Shown: in pieces, positions 16,914 to 27,497 of the stretch
Layout: each line of letters starts with the position of its first letter
Position numbering within the stretch: the stretch's first letter is position 1
DNA from: Arcticibacter tournemirensis
Lineage (GTDB): Bacteria > Bacteroidota > Bacteroidia > Sphingobacteriales > Sphingobacteriaceae
Reading direction: 5' to 3'
Assembly (NCBI RefSeq): GCF_006716645.1
Contig: NZ_VFPL01000001.1
Span: 496,001 to 560,000, forward strand
DNA length: 64,000 nt
Position numbers and translations under genes: made by a program
The notes under the pieces: model-generated
Seen by the model: the letters and a program-made list of their open reading frames with translations, nothing else
What the model was told of the DNA's origin: nothing
Databases searched by the model: none

Positions 16914-19751
16914 ATGAAAAAATGTATTAAATCCTGGCTGTACCTGCTTGTTTTGTCTATATGCATAAATGGGTACGTTCAGGCCCAGCCTAATCTTAAG
17001 ACAAAAACCGGCCGCGTTATAAATAGCGAGGTACTCCCTTTGGATACGGCAATCAAAGTAGGTAAGCTAAAAAATGGCTTTACTTATTACATTCGAAGGA
17101 ATACCGAACCCAAAGAAAGGGTTCAGCTATACCTGGCAACAAAAGCAGGATCGATACTGGAGAATGAACAACAATTAGGGCTTGCTCATTTCATGGAACA
17201 TATGAGCTTTAACGGGACCAAAAATTTCCCCAAAAATGAGCTGGTTAACTACCTTCAGAAGTCAGGAGTCAGGTTTGGCGCAGATCTCAATGCCTATACC
17301 AGTTTTGATGAGACAGTATACCAGCTTCCACTGCCTACAGACGACCCTGAACTATTTAAAAATGGAATGCAGATTATGCGCGACTGGGCGCAGGACGCCC
17401 TGCTTGATCCGTCTGAGATAGATAAAGAAAGAGGAGTAATATTAGAAGAAAAGCGCCTTGGTAAAGGTGCCCAGGAGCGGATGCAGAATAAGTATCTTCC
17501 TATGCTGTTCAATAACTCCAGGTATGCAAAACGCCTTCCTATCGGAACAGAGGAGGTGCTGAAAAGTTTTAAGCCTGAAACTATCCGGCAGTTTTATAAA
17601 GACTGGTACCGGCCTGAACTTCAGGCTTTGATCGTTGTTGGAGATGTAAATGTCGCCCAGGTGGAGAAGATGATCATAAGCATGTTTTCCGATCTTAAAA
17701 ATCCTGCAAAGCCACTTCCTCGTACAAAATATACTATTCCGCTTCTTAATAAAAATCAGTTTATAGCAGTAACAGATAAGGAAATGCCCTATACTGTCGC
17801 CCAGGTGATGGTAAAGCACCCTGCAGCAGACTTGAAAACAACAGGCGACATGAGGAACAGTATCGTCAGAACTCTCTATAACCTCATGATAAGCGCCCGT
17901 TTCTCAGAATTAATGAAACAGGCTAACCCTCCGTTTCTACAGGGAGGAAGCAGCATCGGAGATTTCATGGCCGGACTGGATGTTGCCTCGGCTTTTGTAG
18001 TAGCCAAGCCCGGAGAGCTTGAAAGCGGGTTTAAGGCGGTGTATACCGAAATTGAGAGAGCCCGGAATTTCGGTTTTGTTGCGACAGAATTGGAACGCGC
18101 TAAACAGTCGTACATGACTTCGATGGAGGCAGCATATAAAGAAAAAGATAAAACGTCTTCTGAAAACTATGTACAGGAATACCTGAGGTTGTTTCTTCAG
18201 GAAGAGGCCAGTCCCGGGATAGATTACGAGTATAATTTTGCAAAGAATACGATAGGTGGAATATCACTGGAGGAAGTAAACGGATTAACTGCTAAATACC
18301 TTACTGATGTAAACAGGGATGTTATCATCATGGCTCCCGAGAAGGAAACTGCTACTCTTCCGGTAGAAGCTACAGTGAACGCCTGGATTCAGGCAGTGAA
18401 GCAAAGCAATATTACTGCATACAGTGATCAGGTGTCGGATAAACCGTTGTTGGCAGTTAAACCCACAGCGGGAAAAGTGGTCAGCGAAAAAAAGATTGGT
18501 GCCATAGGAGTAACAGAATTAACTTTAAGTAATGGAGTGAAGGTGGTATTAAAACCCACGGATTTTAAGAATGATGAGATTCTGATCAATGCTTTTAGTC
18601 CTGGTGGCACTTCGCTTTACTCAGATGCTGACTACCAGTCGGCTTCATCTGCGTCCTCACTTGTAGCACGCAGTGGTATCAGTGAATTTAATTCGATTCA
18701 GCTTCCCAAGCTTCTCACTGGCAAGAGAGTATCTGTAACTCCCTATATTTCCGAGCGTGCGGAGGGCATCTCCGCCTTTTCTGCGCCGAAAGACCTCGAA
18801 ACCGCTTTGCAATTAGTGTATCTGTACTTTACTCAGCCACGAAAAGACGAGGAGATATTTAAATCGGTTATCCAGCAGCAAAAGGGCGCACTTGCTAACA
18901 GGGAAAATGACCCGAACAGCGTCTTTTCAGATACAATATCTGCCGTGCTGGGAAATTATAATATAAGGCGTACCGGGCCCACTCTGTCAAAAATAGAGCA
19001 AATAGATCTTGAAAAGGCCTACTCTATTTATAAAGATCGCTTTGCCGATGCCAGTGACTTTACCTTTACGTTTGTTGGCAGTTTTAAGGATCAGGAGATA
19101 AGACCGTTGCTTGAACAGTATCTTGGTGCTCTGCCTTCTTCGAAAAGGAAGGAGGAGGCTAAGGATCTTGGTATTTATCCGCCTGCGGGGGAGATTACTA
19201 AAAATGTTTACAAGGGACAGGAAGACAAAGCCACCGTACGGCTGATTTTTAGCGGTGATTATAAATACAGTGACGAAAATAATAACCGGCTGGATGCCTT
19301 GGCCGAAGTTCTTCAGATAAAGCTTATTGAGCGCTTAAGAGAAGAAGAAAGTGGTGTATACAGCCCTGGGGCTGGTGCCAGCTACAGCAAAAATCCAAGA
19401 AACCGGTATTCTGTGACTGTTGCCTTCGGGTGCGCACCAGCAAATGTTGATAAATTGGTGAATGCTACATTAGACGAAATCAATAAGATAAAACAAAACG
19501 GAGCTCAGGCTGGCGATATTGAGAAGTATGTTGCAGAAGAGAGAAGAACCACAGAAACCCAGTTAAAGCAAAATGGATTCTGGGCGGGTTACTTAACTTC
19601 AAATTATCAGTTGAATGAGGATCCTCTTAAGATTCTTACATATCTTGATTCCTTAAAGAAGATTACACCTGAAAGCCTGAAGACTGCGGCTAATGAATAT
19701 TTGAGCGGTAGTAATTTGATAAAATTTGTTCTATTGCCCGAGAAGAAATAA
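16914..19751 (+). CDS. M16 family zinc peptidase (pitrilysin/insulinase type)
   Basis: A 945-residue secreted metallopeptidase. ATG 16914 is chosen because it opens a signal peptide (MKKCIKSWLYLLVLSICINGYVQAQ). The reading frame extends 62 codons upstream into the divergent anmK start region without coding features. It has two M16 halves. The N-terminal half has the inverted zinc motif H92-F-M-E95-H96 and the distal Glu region in LDPSEIDKERGVILEE. The C-terminal half starts at about 525 (GVTELTLSNGVKVVLKP) and lacks the zinc motif, the usual inactive half. Such peptidases degrade peptides in the periplasm. A very long symmetric terminator follows. Confidence 0.92.
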   Translation: MKKCIKSWLYLLVLSICINGYVQAQPNLKTKTGRVINSEVLPLDTAIKVGKLKNGFTYYIRRNTEPKERVQLYLATKAGSILENEQQLGLAHFMEHMSFNGTKNFPKNELVNYLQKSGVRFGADLNAYTSFDETVYQLPLPTDDPELFKNGMQIMRDWAQDALLDPSEIDKERGVILEEKRLGKGAQERMQNKYLPMLFNNSRYAKRLPIGTEEVLKSFKPETIRQFYKDWYRPELQALIVVGDVNVAQVEKMIISMFSDLKNPAKPLPRTKYTIPLLNKNQFIAVTDKEMPYTVAQVMVKHPAADLKTTGDMRNSIVRTLYNLMISARFSELMKQANPPFLQGGSSIGDFMAGLDVASAFVVAKPGELESGFKAVYTEIERARNFGFVATELERAKQSYMTSMEAAYKEKDKTSSENYVQEYLRLFLQEEASPGIDYEYNFAKNTIGGISLEEVNGLTAKYLTDVNRDVIIMAPEKETATLPVEATVNAWIQAVKQSNITAYSDQVSDKPLLAVKPTAGKVVSEKKIGAIGVTELTLSNGVKVVLKPTDFKNDEILINAFSPGGTSLYSDADYQSASSASSLVARSGISEFNSIQLPKLLTGKRVSVTPYISERAEGISAFSAPKDLETALQLVYLYFTQPRKDEEIFKSVIQQQKGALANRENDPNSVFSDTISAVLGNYNIRRTGPTLSKIEQIDLEKAYSIYKDRFADASDFTFTFVGSFKDQEIRPLLEQYLGALPSSKRKEEAKDLGIYPPAGEITKNVYKGQEDKATVRLIFSGDYKYSDENNNRLDALAEVLQIKLIERLREEESGVYSPGAGASYSKNPRNRYSVTVAFGCAPANVDKLVNATLDEINKIKQNGAQAGDIEKYVAEERRTTETQLKQNGFWAGYLTSNYQLNEDPLKILTYLDSLKKITPESLKTAANEYLSGSNLIKFVLLPEKK

Positions 19752-19765
19752 ACGAGGTTAGTTTT

Positions 19766-19817
19766 ATAAAAACAGAACAGGCCGGTATATTAATATACCG
19801 GCCTGTTCTGTTTTTAT
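19766..19817. terminator. 52-bp perfect palindrome, bidirectional terminator
   Basis: 26 bases at 19766-19791 are exactly complementary to 19792-19817, with the centre at TTAA, a GC-rich middle (GGCC flanked by CAGAACA/TGTTCTG) and A and T runs at the outer ends. It lies 14 bp after the M16 stop and 95 bp before the end of the convergent GHL10 gene, so it can stop transcription from both sides. Confidence 0.85.
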
Positions 19818-19911
19818 CTCTTGTGTTATGTTAAGGTAAATATCTTGCTTCGTTTTTATAAGCTGACTATTGGTTAGTCCACGCTTGTATCTTACGACTT
19901 ATTACCCGACA

Positions 19912-21453
19912 CTAATTAGCTGTTGGTAAGGAAATCATAACGTTGTTCGAAGGCTGACTTTCATTTTTTAACCGGTCTATGGCTGTCACAACATAATAGT
20001 ACGTACCGGGCCTTACGTTTTCATCTATAAAGCCTGTGTGGTTCTCGAAACTTATGTTAATGATTTTAGATCCATCCTGTAAGTTGATACTTTCATTGGA
20101 ATGGAAACGGTAAACTACATATCCATACGCTGTTTCCCCATCACGAGCTCTAAGAGGTTGTTCCCAACTTAAAGAAACCCTGTTTCCCGTGACGTTGGCC
20201 TGGAGATTAAGTGGCGACTGTGGAGGAACGGCATCAAGCCATAGCATCTGCGGAGGCAGTGCCGGATGGCTATAAAAATTTTGACGTAAAGAATCCTGTA
20301 TCCCGGCATAATTTAGAGTAACAGATTTAGAGCTAAAAAAAACGCCTCCCTGCACCCTATTGTTTTTTCTTGCATATCTGATCTGATCGGGGATTTGTCT
20401 CCAGTCGTTCCATCCAGCCCTTCGTTCGATGGCGCGATACGCTGCATGTCCGATATATAAGTGTTTTCCGAAAGTATTATTACTCCACCAGTCTACTAAT
20501 TTCTCGTAAGGTGCAGCTCTGTAATAAAAGGGGAAATAGATCTGAGGATTTATATAGTCGAGCCATCCTTGTTGAACCCATTTCCTTGCGTCGGCATATA
20601 ATGTACCATATCCGTCAAGACCGCTGCTTTCCGATCCTTCCGGATCTTGAGATCGGTTACGCCAGATACCAAAGGGGCTTATTCCGAACTTAACATATTT
20701 TTTTGCCGCGTGAATGCTATCGGAAAGGTCGTGTATTAATGTATCCACATTATGACGCCGCCAATCTGCTATATTGTCAAAATTCTTTCCGTAGGTATTA
20801 AAGGTTTGCTTATCCTGGATTACCTGATTCTTTTCCGGATAAGGATAGAAGTAATCATCAAAATGAACTCCGTCAATATCATAGTTTCTTACCACATCCA
20901 TTACCACCTGTATAATATATTCCCTTACTTCCGGCAGCCCGGGGTTGAAAAGCTTTTTGCCTGCGAAGCTAAAAAACCATTCAGGATGCTTCCTGGTGAT
21001 ATGTTCAGAATGGATGTCCGCTGCCGCAAGGGTAGTAGATGCGCGGTATGGATTAAACCATGCGTGTAACTCCATTCCTCTTTTATGTGCTTCATTAATT
21101 GCAAACTCCAGTGGGTCATAATATGGAGTGGGCGCCTGTCCCTGCCTGCCGGAAATAAACCTGCTCCAAAGTTCCCTGCCTTTTCCATAAAAAGCATCCG
21201 AAGCCGGCCGTACCTGTAATATTATGGCATTTATACCATTTTTCTTATGCGCGTCAAGAATTTGAATAAGTTCCTCCTGCTGTTTCCCTGCAGAAAGTCC
21301 CGGCCTGGATGGCCAGTCGATATTAGCAACGGTTGCAACCCATACACCTCTGAATTCTCTTTTTGGATGCAACTCATCCGAGTTGACTTGTGATAAAGCC
21401 GTGGAAATTACAGCACAAAAGATAATCATCACCAGCCAGAATCTTAAAAACAT
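19912..21453 (-). CDS. GHL10 family glycoside hydrolase with C-terminal FN3 domain
   Basis: A 513-residue secreted protein of the glycosyl-hydrolase-like 10 family (PF02638, DUF187). ATG 21453 opens a signal peptide ending STALSQ; an upstream in-frame start at 21498 is less likely. The TIM barrel covers about 30-370: EFRGVWVATVANIDWPS, NAIILQVRPASDAFY, ELHAWFNPYRAS and DIDGVHFDDYFYPYP with the acidic pair typical of the active site. A fibronectin type III domain follows at about 410-510 (PPQSPLNLQANVTGNRVSLSW). Characterised relatives cut peptidoglycan-derived or other glycans (DigH in E. coli cleaves denuded peptidoglycan), so a cell-wall role is possible. It converges on the M16 gene. Confidence 0.9.
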   Translation of the reverse strand: MFLRFWLVMIIFCAVISTALSQVNSDELHPKREFRGVWVATVANIDWPSRPGLSAGKQQEELIQILDAHKKNGINAIILQVRPASDAFYGKGRELWSRFISGRQGQAPTPYYDPLEFAINEAHKRGMELHAWFNPYRASTTLAAADIHSEHITRKHPEWFFSFAGKKLFNPGLPEVREYIIQVVMDVVRNYDIDGVHFDDYFYPYPEKNQVIQDKQTFNTYGKNFDNIADWRRHNVDTLIHDLSDSIHAAKKYVKFGISPFGIWRNRSQDPEGSESSGLDGYGTLYADARKWVQQGWLDYINPQIYFPFYYRAAPYEKLVDWWSNNTFGKHLYIGHAAYRAIERRAGWNDWRQIPDQIRYARKNNRVQGGVFFSSKSVTLNYAGIQDSLRQNFYSHPALPPQMLWLDAVPPQSPLNLQANVTGNRVSLSWEQPLRARDGETAYGYVVYRFHSNESINLQDGSKIINISFENHTGFIDENVRPGTYYYVVTAIDRLKNESQPSNNVMISLPTAN

Positions 21454-21804
21454 ATATCTTTTATAATTATAAAATTTAATGGAATATCCCTTTAACAATG
21501 TCGTTGCCCGTTTCTCTTTCTAATCCAGAAAGTGTATTTGGGCAAAGATAATTAAACAATCTTTATAAGATATTATTATGAGCACAAGCGACTTTCTCCT
21601 AATCAGAGAATGCCAGATAAATAATTTTCAAGGCCAATAAGCTTTGTTTAGAGCAAACGTTAGAGTAAGTATAATTAACTAATGAAATTTAAAGCTTTCC
21701 TAAAATATTATATTTGTCTTTTCGCGGGTATAAAGTGATGGATGATAAATATTGGATGTCTATACCGCTGCGTTGCCCGAATATAAGCTTGAAACTAAAA
21801 AATT
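21454..21804. promoter_or_regulatory. divergent promoter region
   Basis: 351 AT-rich bp between the leftward GHL10 gene and the rightward coiled-coil gene. It holds two exact -7 boxes of the Bacteroidota TAnnTTTG type: TATATTTG at 21709-21716 facing right and TATCTTTG at 21543-21550 (minus strand) facing left. Neither has a perfect TTTG at the -33 position. Leaders of roughly 80-90 nt would result. I see no other structure. Confidence 0.45.
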
Positions 21805-22722
21805 ATGGAAAATACTCAATACGAGCCGGCTACCAGAAAAGATTCGAATAAAGTTTATTTTTTGATCCTGGTTATTGTTGCTCTTCTTGGAACGAATGCT
21901 TACCTGTTCTTCAAAGACAAAAAGGCAAGTGATAAGATCGTTACGCTTACTGATGAAAAGTCGCGTATGGAGATTGAGATTGATAAGATTGAGGCTGAAT
22001 TGGATAAGGCAAATACGAACAACGTGAAGCTTTCGTCAGAAATGAAAGAAAACCAGGAGCTTGCCAGGCAGAAAATTAATGAACTGCGTGAAGAGCTCAG
22101 AAAAGGCAAACTGACGCAGGGACAACTTGCAAAAGCCCAGGAAGAAGTTAAACAATTACGTTATTTCGTATCAAAATATACTTCTGATTTAGCCGGTCTT
22201 CAAAAAAAGAACCAAGCGCTGATTTCTGAAAGGGATAGCCTGAAAACGACGGTGGCAAATGTCAGCGAACAAGCAAGCCGCCTGGAACAACAGAACAGCG
22301 AGTTAAACAGCAAAGTGAAAGTTGCTGCCGCTTTAAAGTCAGGAGCCATTAATATTACGCCTGTTAAAGTCAGGAATAATGGCAAAGAAACAGAAGTAAG
22401 TCGTGCAGGATCGGCCAAGAAGCTTCGGATCAGTTTTACGATAGCAGATAATCCGATCTCAGAAAAAGGTATGCATGACATTTTCGTAAGAATTGTTGAT
22501 CCGACAGGAAATCTGATCGTTTCTGATAACGGCAGTTTATTTACTGCCGACGGGGATGACCTGCAGTATACCTACAAAACAGCCATCGAGTTTGATAATG
22601 CGCAAGGCAAGGTCTTCAATATTGACTGGACAAATCCTGGTCCTTTCCAAAAAGGAACATACACCGTTATTCTTTATTCTGATGGCTACACAATGGGTAC
22701 GTCTAAAGTGAACCTGAAATAA
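21805..22722 (+). CDS. membrane-anchored coiled-coil protein, unknown function
   Basis: A 305-residue protein of no family I recognise. A short cytoplasmic tail precedes one membrane helix (about 18-36, VYFLILVIVALLGTNAYLFF). A long coiled coil runs from about 40 to 172, rich in E/K/L/Q heptads and broken near residue 100 by KGKLTQGQLAK. The C-terminal 200-305 is a compact beta-rich domain (KKLRISFTIADNP, GMHDIFVRIVDPTGNLIVS, KGTYTVILYSDGYTMGTSKVNLK) that looks immunoglobulin-like. The whole resembles a tethered stalk with a periplasmic head. It has its own promoter and converges with the large histidine kinase, 17 bp away. Confidence 0.7.
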   Translation: MENTQYEPATRKDSNKVYFLILVIVALLGTNAYLFFKDKKASDKIVTLTDEKSRMEIEIDKIEAELDKANTNNVKLSSEMKENQELARQKINELREELRKGKLTQGQLAKAQEEVKQLRYFVSKYTSDLAGLQKKNQALISERDSLKTTVANVSEQASRLEQQNSELNSKVKVAAALKSGAINITPVKVRNNGKETEVSRAGSAKKLRISFTIADNPISEKGMHDIFVRIVDPTGNLIVSDNGSLFTADGDDLQYTYKTAIEFDNAQGKVFNIDWTNPGPFQKGTYTVILYSDGYTMGTSKVNLK

Positions 22723-22739
22723 AGACGTGCGCTGCCACT

Positions 22740-25700
22740 TTAAGCAAGTGGCAGAATAATATGAAACGTTGTGCCTCTGCCGGGTTCCGTTTCAAAATGA
22801 ATAGATCCGAGCATATTTTCTACAGCTTGTTTAACAAAGGCAAGACCCAGGCCAGTTCCTGAGCTCTTAGTTGTAAAATTAGGATTGAATATCTTTTCAC
22901 GCAATTCTTCAGGTATGCCTTTGCCGTTGTCGCTCACATTTATAATAACGTTTCCTGAAGAGAGGGACAGGTTAATGCCGATAATCTTTTCACGACTTTC
23001 AGGGATGGCCTCGATAGCGTTTTTTATAAGATTATTAAATATCCTTAGAAGATGGTCTTTACTACCGTTCACAAATATTTCTTTTTTAGGATAAGTGAAT
23101 TGGATGTCGGGTCCCACAGATTGGAACGCTTCCATTGATTTTTCTATCATATCAACGAGGTTGATGCTTTCGAATGGAGTATCAGGCAACTTCGCAAAGT
23201 TAGAAAACTCAGAGGCTATCAGCGACAGGCTCTCGATCTGTTCGATGAACGATTTACTGAACTTTTCAAACTTCCTGTTAAAGTTTACATCGTTTTCTTT
23301 CCATGATTTTTCCAATAATTGAACGCCAAGTTTCAGGGGGGTAAGCGGATTTTTTATTTCATGGGCCACCTGTTTAGCCATCTCTCTCCATGCCGACTCC
23401 CTCTCGGACCGTGCCAGCTTCTTAGCACTCTCCTCAAGTGCAATAATCATATGATTATATTCTTTTATCAGGCTTCCTATTTCATCATTACTTTTCCATT
23501 CTATGGGTTCATTTTTACCGTCGATTTTTATTTCACTTAAACTCTTACCCACCAGCGTGAGAGGGTAGGTTATCTGATTTGCCAGGAAAATCGCGAAAAG
23601 AACAATTACAACTAATACCAAAGCATATACATTAATTAGGGTATTCAAATATTGCCCAATCCGCTGATCGTAATCGCTTTCATTCGAGAAGTAAGGTAAC
23701 CCAAGGTATGCAATAGTCTCATTCCGGCTGTTTCTTACAGGTTTATATGCGGCAATAAATTCCATCCGTCCTACCTGTTCAACGTTAAGGAATTCTGAAC
23801 GCTGATATCGGCTCATATAGATATAAGCAAAAGCGTTCATCCTGGGTTCCAGAAAACCGTATTCGTAAATTTTATTTTGGGTAGTAAAAACAAGTTTTCC
23901 CTGTACGTCAAAAAGATTCAGATCGGTAGCATTAATATCAGCAAAGGCATGAAGGGCCTCTTCGTTATCGGCGAGCGATCCTTGATTAAACATTTTGTTT
24001 TTCTCTAATCCATTGTTGATTTGATTTACCTTTTTTACTACATCGTCTTCCAGTTGCTGTCTGAATTGTTTGCTGATGCTTATATAGGTGATCAGGCCAA
24101 CGATCAGAAGTGTGAAAATAATCCCGGCTACCAGCGATGCCTGTATTCGTGTCCGGTATAATATTCTGTTACGCGAAACCAGGTAAGTCCATTTGTTTTG
24201 TTGGAGACGGAACGTATCATCATGTAAGATAGTCCATATTTGATGTATGACAATTATTAATGCCGACAAGCCTGTCATCACCAGGAAAAGGAACGATACA
24301 GACGCCAGCTTCATTATCCAGGTCGTTACCGGCAGGCTTACAACAATTACCTTTTTGTAGTTTGGTTTATAAATGAGGTGATTATATCCATTTTTTTCAA
24401 TGAATACAAAGTTTTTGTCTTTGCCCTTGAAATCATTGTTTACCAAATTGTAAATGTAAGTCCCATTTTGATTGAGCAGGCGGTCGTTGAGATAGAAAGC
24501 AAAAGAATAATTATCAAGATCTTTATCTGCGTTCATCTTGCTGTCAACCAGAATTTCGGGCACAGAGCCAGGGTCCTTAAATGTTTTTGACTTTAAGGTA
24601 ATGATAAGCGTTCCGACCTGGAGGTCGCCGTCCTTTATCGGAAGAATTGCGAAATAATGCTGGAACCCGAAAGTATTATTGATTCTATAGAAATTCTCCG
24701 ACACTTTTATTGAGCCCGCGAGAACAAGATTTTTAAAAAGATCAATACTTGCTATATCTTTTGAGGTTTCCTGTTGACCGTTTTTATAGGTAAAGACCTC
24801 AAAGTCATACCGGGCGAGGTAGCCTTCAAAATATAATTTCTGAAGCTTGCTTCGAAGCGCAACATTGTCTACCTGAGGCTGCTTGAAATAGTCTGTTATT
24901 GCGTCGTCTTTACGTATTTCCTGCTCGAGCGAGAAGAACAGAAGCACTGCGTTCGGGTCATCTGCCGATTCAAGTTTATAAGCGATAATCTTTCTTTGTT
25001 CCCGCTCTTTTAAAAATTGAAATGAAGAAAGTTTTATCGATGCGATTATAGCAAACAGAAGCACAACGAACAGAAAACTTAAAAATTTGTAACGTTCATT
25101 ATTGGTATAGAACTCCCATCCTCTAATGAAAACGATTGTACTGAAAAGAAGAATATACAGGCTATAATCGTGAAATACTATTTGCATGATTATAATCAAC
25201 ATAAGCCCGGCGATAAATATCCTCAGTCTATGTGGATTTGTTAATGGAAGAGTTTTTCCTATTGCCAGCAGTATTTCAAGTACAAGGTAAAGATTAAAAG
25301 CTCCGATAAACATCAAAAGAATCCCTACCCAGCTGTAACTGTCGAGGTAAAGGATATTTGTAAGGTCAAAATTTATATTTGATTTAGTTACGAGGTTGTA
25401 GAAAACGTCGCTTTGCTGGTTGGCGATCAAATAGATTATAAGACCCAATAAGACAAAAATAATTCCCCCTGCTGTCTTGCTGACAGGTTTGTTTGAGAGC
25501 TGAATTTTAAAGCGATAGCTATAAACAAAGCATAGAAACCAACTTACTAAAACCGTACTTAAGACAAAGTCGCCTAACGACCTTAGAAAATATCCTCCAG
25601 AAAAATGTCGTGGATCAAAGATGCTGATGTTAAAGTAAGTATCAAGAACAGGAAACTGCAGCGAAAGAAGTTTTATTCCCAGGAAGTATGAGAAGAAAAT

Positions 25701-26432
25701 GGCTATAGCTGATTTTATATAACTTTTCGAGGCAAGAAGAACGCATAAGTAGTTTACAAAAATAGTAATCAGCAGCGCGGCCAGCATAAACATTAATAGC
25801 TCGAGTTTTGAATAAAAGCTATTGGTGACCGACGATTTCAGCTTAACAGATATGATAAACTGGCCATCGCTATTTTTGATATTGTACACCCGTATATCGT
25901 CAAGATCGGCTACTTCGAGGTTGTTTTCTTTAATCAGGTCGGGAGCGAAGGTGTTCTTAAGATATTTATTTTGGAAAGGATACTCTGCTTTTATTGGAAT
26001 AATACAAACAACGGAGAAACTGCCAGAAGATTTTTTGATTGCTTCATACCAGCCATTTTGCGTTTTGATTCGGTTGCTTCCATCTTTGAGGCCGGCGTCG
26101 GTGGCGGGGGCAATTCTATTAGCTCCCCAGAAAACCAATTGATTGTTGTAGTATGTATGAAGATAGATAGAACGTTTATCCCTGAAATCTTTTATTAATC
26201 CTGCTGCCACCTGCGGATTATTGTGAATAGTTCGGAGCGAATTAAAGTTAACTTTATTGTTTAAAAATCGCTTTACAAAGACTTCCTTTTTGTGAAGATT
26301 GGTCTCAATGGTTTTTGCATCGAGCTCCAGGATTTGGTTTTTGTTAAATGTAAAATGAATGGAGACTGCTGTAACTGCAAAGCCAACGGCGAGGAAAAAA
26401 AGAAGGAGTCTTATTTTAAACAGAGCACTCAC
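22740..26432 (-). CDS. very large NtrY-like sensor histidine kinase
   Basis: A 1230-residue kinase. Order: membrane helix (about 7-25); extracytoplasmic region (about 30-205); a block of about seven or eight membrane helices (about 210-470); a second extracytoplasmic region (about 475-690); two more helices with a cytoplasmic segment between them; a third sensor segment (about 785-905); a last helix (about 910-930); HAMP ([15 protein letters not shown]), HisKA with the phospho-His in [15 protein letters not shown], and HATPase_c ([33 protein letters not shown]). The kinase core is NtrY-like. The start is GTG with no clear ribosome site. No response regulator is adjacent; fabD lies upstream with 100 bp between them. 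Confidence 0.88.
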   Translation of the reverse strand: MSALFKIRLLLFFLAVGFAVTAVSIHFTFNKNQILELDAKTIETNLHKKEVFVKRFLNNKVNFNSLRTIHNNPQVAAGLIKDFRDKRSIYLHTYYNNQLVFWGANRIAPATDAGLKDGSNRIKTQNGWYEAIKKSSGSFSVVCIIPIKAEYPFQNKYLKNTFAPDLIKENNLEVADLDDIRVYNIKNSDGQFIISVKLKSSVTNSFYSKLELLMFMLAALLITIFVNYLCVLLASKSYIKSAIAIFFSYFLGIKLLSLQFPVLDTYFNISIFDPRHFSGGYFLRSLGDFVLSTVLVSWFLCFVYSYRFKIQLSNKPVSKTAGGIIFVLLGLIIYLIANQQSDVFYNLVTKSNINFDLTNILYLDSYSWVGILLMFIGAFNLYLVLEILLAIGKTLPLTNPHRLRIFIAGLMLIIIMQIVFHDYSLYILLFSTIVFIRGWEFYTNNERYKFLSFLFVVLLFAIIASIKLSSFQFLKEREQRKIIAYKLESADDPNAVLLFFSLEQEIRKDDAITDYFKQPQVDNVALRSKLQKLYFEGYLARYDFEVFTYKNGQQETSKDIASIDLFKNLVLAGSIKVSENFYRINNTFGFQHYFAILPIKDGDLQVGTLIITLKSKTFKDPGSVPEILVDSKMNADKDLDNYSFAFYLNDRLLNQNGTYIYNLVNNDFKGKDKNFVFIEKNGYNHLIYKPNYKKVIVVSLPVTTWIMKLASVSFLFLVMTGLSALIIVIHQIWTILHDDTFRLQQNKWTYLVSRNRILYRTRIQASLVAGIIFTLLIVGLITYISISKQFRQQLEDDVVKKVNQINNGLEKNKMFNQGSLADNEEALHAFADINATDLNLFDVQGKLVFTTQNKIYEYGFLEPRMNAFAYIYMSRYQRSEFLNVEQVGRMEFIAAYKPVRNSRNETIAYLGLPYFSNESDYDQRIGQYLNTLINVYALVLVVIVLFAIFLANQITYPLTLVGKSLSEIKIDGKNEPIEWKSNDEIGSLIKEYNHMIIALEESAKKLARSERESAWREMAKQVAHEIKNPLTPLKLGVQLLEKSWKENDVNFNRKFEKFSKSFIEQIESLSLIASEFSNFAKLPDTPFESINLVDMIEKSMEAFQSVGPDIQFTYPKKEIFVNGSKDHLLRIFNNLIKNAIEAIPESREKIIGINLSLSSGNVIINVSDNGKGIPEELREKIFNPNFTTKSSGTGLGLAFVKQAVENMLGSIHFETEPGRGTTFHIILPLA

Positions 26433-26468
26433 AGAGGAAGTTTTAATGTAGCTTGAGAGAGTAACAAG

Positions 26469-26505
26469 CGGATACAGGCTCTGTTTTTTTATTTGCCTGT
26501 ATCCG
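26469..26505. repeat. hairpin between fabD and the histidine kinase
   Basis: A perfect 11-bp inverted repeat (CGGATACAGGC at 26469-26479, GCCTGTATCCG at 26495-26505) encloses a 15-base T-rich loop. No T run follows on either strand, so it is not a classical terminator. It lies between the fabD stop and the kinase GTG and could act as an attenuator or a processing site. Confidence 0.5.
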
Positions 26506-26532
26506 GTCGATAATTAACAATACTATCAAACG

Positions 26533-27411
26533 CTATGCTTTAGCGCTTATCGTTTCTACTGAGCGATCCACTTTCTTTACTAGTCCCTGAAGAACATTTC
26601 CCGGACCAACTTCCGTAAAAGATGTCGCGCCGTCTTCTAGCATTCTCTTTACTGTTTGTGTCCATCTCACAGGCCCGGTTAGCTGTGCTATCAGGTTTTG
26701 TTTAATGATTTCTGGGTCAGTATGAGGTTTAGCATCAATATTCTGATAGATAGGGCAAATCGGCGGTTTGACTTCAGTAGCATGGATTGCGTTTTCTAAT
26801 TCCACCCGTGCAGCTTCCATTAAAGGTGAATGAAATGCACCGCTTACGTTCAGCTTCAAAGCGCGTTTAGCACCTCTTTCAGTAAGAAGGATGCATGCTT
26901 TATCCACACCTTCAATACTGCCTGAAATAACCAATTGCCCGGGGCAATTATAATTTGCAGGTACTACAATCTCGCTTACCATCTGACATACTTCTTCAAC
27001 AGTATAATCATCAAGACCCAGAATTGCTGCCATCGTTGAAGGCTGAATTTCGCAGGCCCGTTGCATGGCGTTTGCACGTGCAGACACAAGTCTTAATCCG
27101 TCTTCAAAAGTTAAGGCGCCTGCTGCGACCAGAGCAGAAAATTCCCCTAATGAATGTCCTGCCACCATATCGGGTTCAAAATACCCACCAAGAGAACGGG
27201 CAAGAATAACAGAATGTAAGAAAATTGCAGGCTGCGTTACGTTCGTTTGTTTTAGTTCCTCTTCGGTACCGTCGAACATGATATCAGTGATCCTGAATCC
27301 TAAAACTTCATTCGCCTTTTCAAACAATTCTTTCGATTTTGGATCTTCATACAGATCCTTGCCCATGCCGGGAAACTGAGATCCTTGTCCGGGGAATATA
27401 TATGCTTTCAT
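26533..27411 (-). CDS. fabD: malonyl-CoA:ACP transacylase
   Basis: A 292-residue FabD, which moves malonyl from CoA to acyl carrier protein to start fatty-acid elongation in the cytoplasm. Landmarks are FPGQGSQFPGMG (about 6-17), nucleophile Ser87 in GHSLGEFSAL, an Arg in SARANAMQ, the active-site His in GAFHSPLM (about 196) and TEVGPGNVLQGLVKK near the end. ATG 27411 is chosen, five codons inside an earlier in-frame ATG, because it gives the family N-terminus MKAYIFPGQG. A weak -7 box (TATCTTTA, minus strand, 27448-27455) lies upstream. It stands alone rather than in a fab cluster. Confidence 0.95.
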   Translation of the reverse strand: MKAYIFPGQGSQFPGMGKDLYEDPKSKELFEKANEVLGFRITDIMFDGTEEELKQTNVTQPAIFLHSVILARSLGGYFEPDMVAGHSLGEFSALVAAGALTFEDGLRLVSARANAMQRACEIQPSTMAAILGLDDYTVEEVCQMVSEIVVPANYNCPGQLVISGSIEGVDKACILLTERGAKRALKLNVSGAFHSPLMEAARVELENAIHATEVKPPICPIYQNIDAKPHTDPEIIKQNLIAQLTGPVRWTQTVKRMLEDGATSFTEVGPGNVLQGLVKKVDRSVETISAKA

Positions 27412-27497
27412 ATGCTTTTTATCCATTCAGTTTATTTATTATTGGGTTAAAGATAACGTGACTTATTATTTTTTAAAAGGCGCCTCGCATGTCCTGC

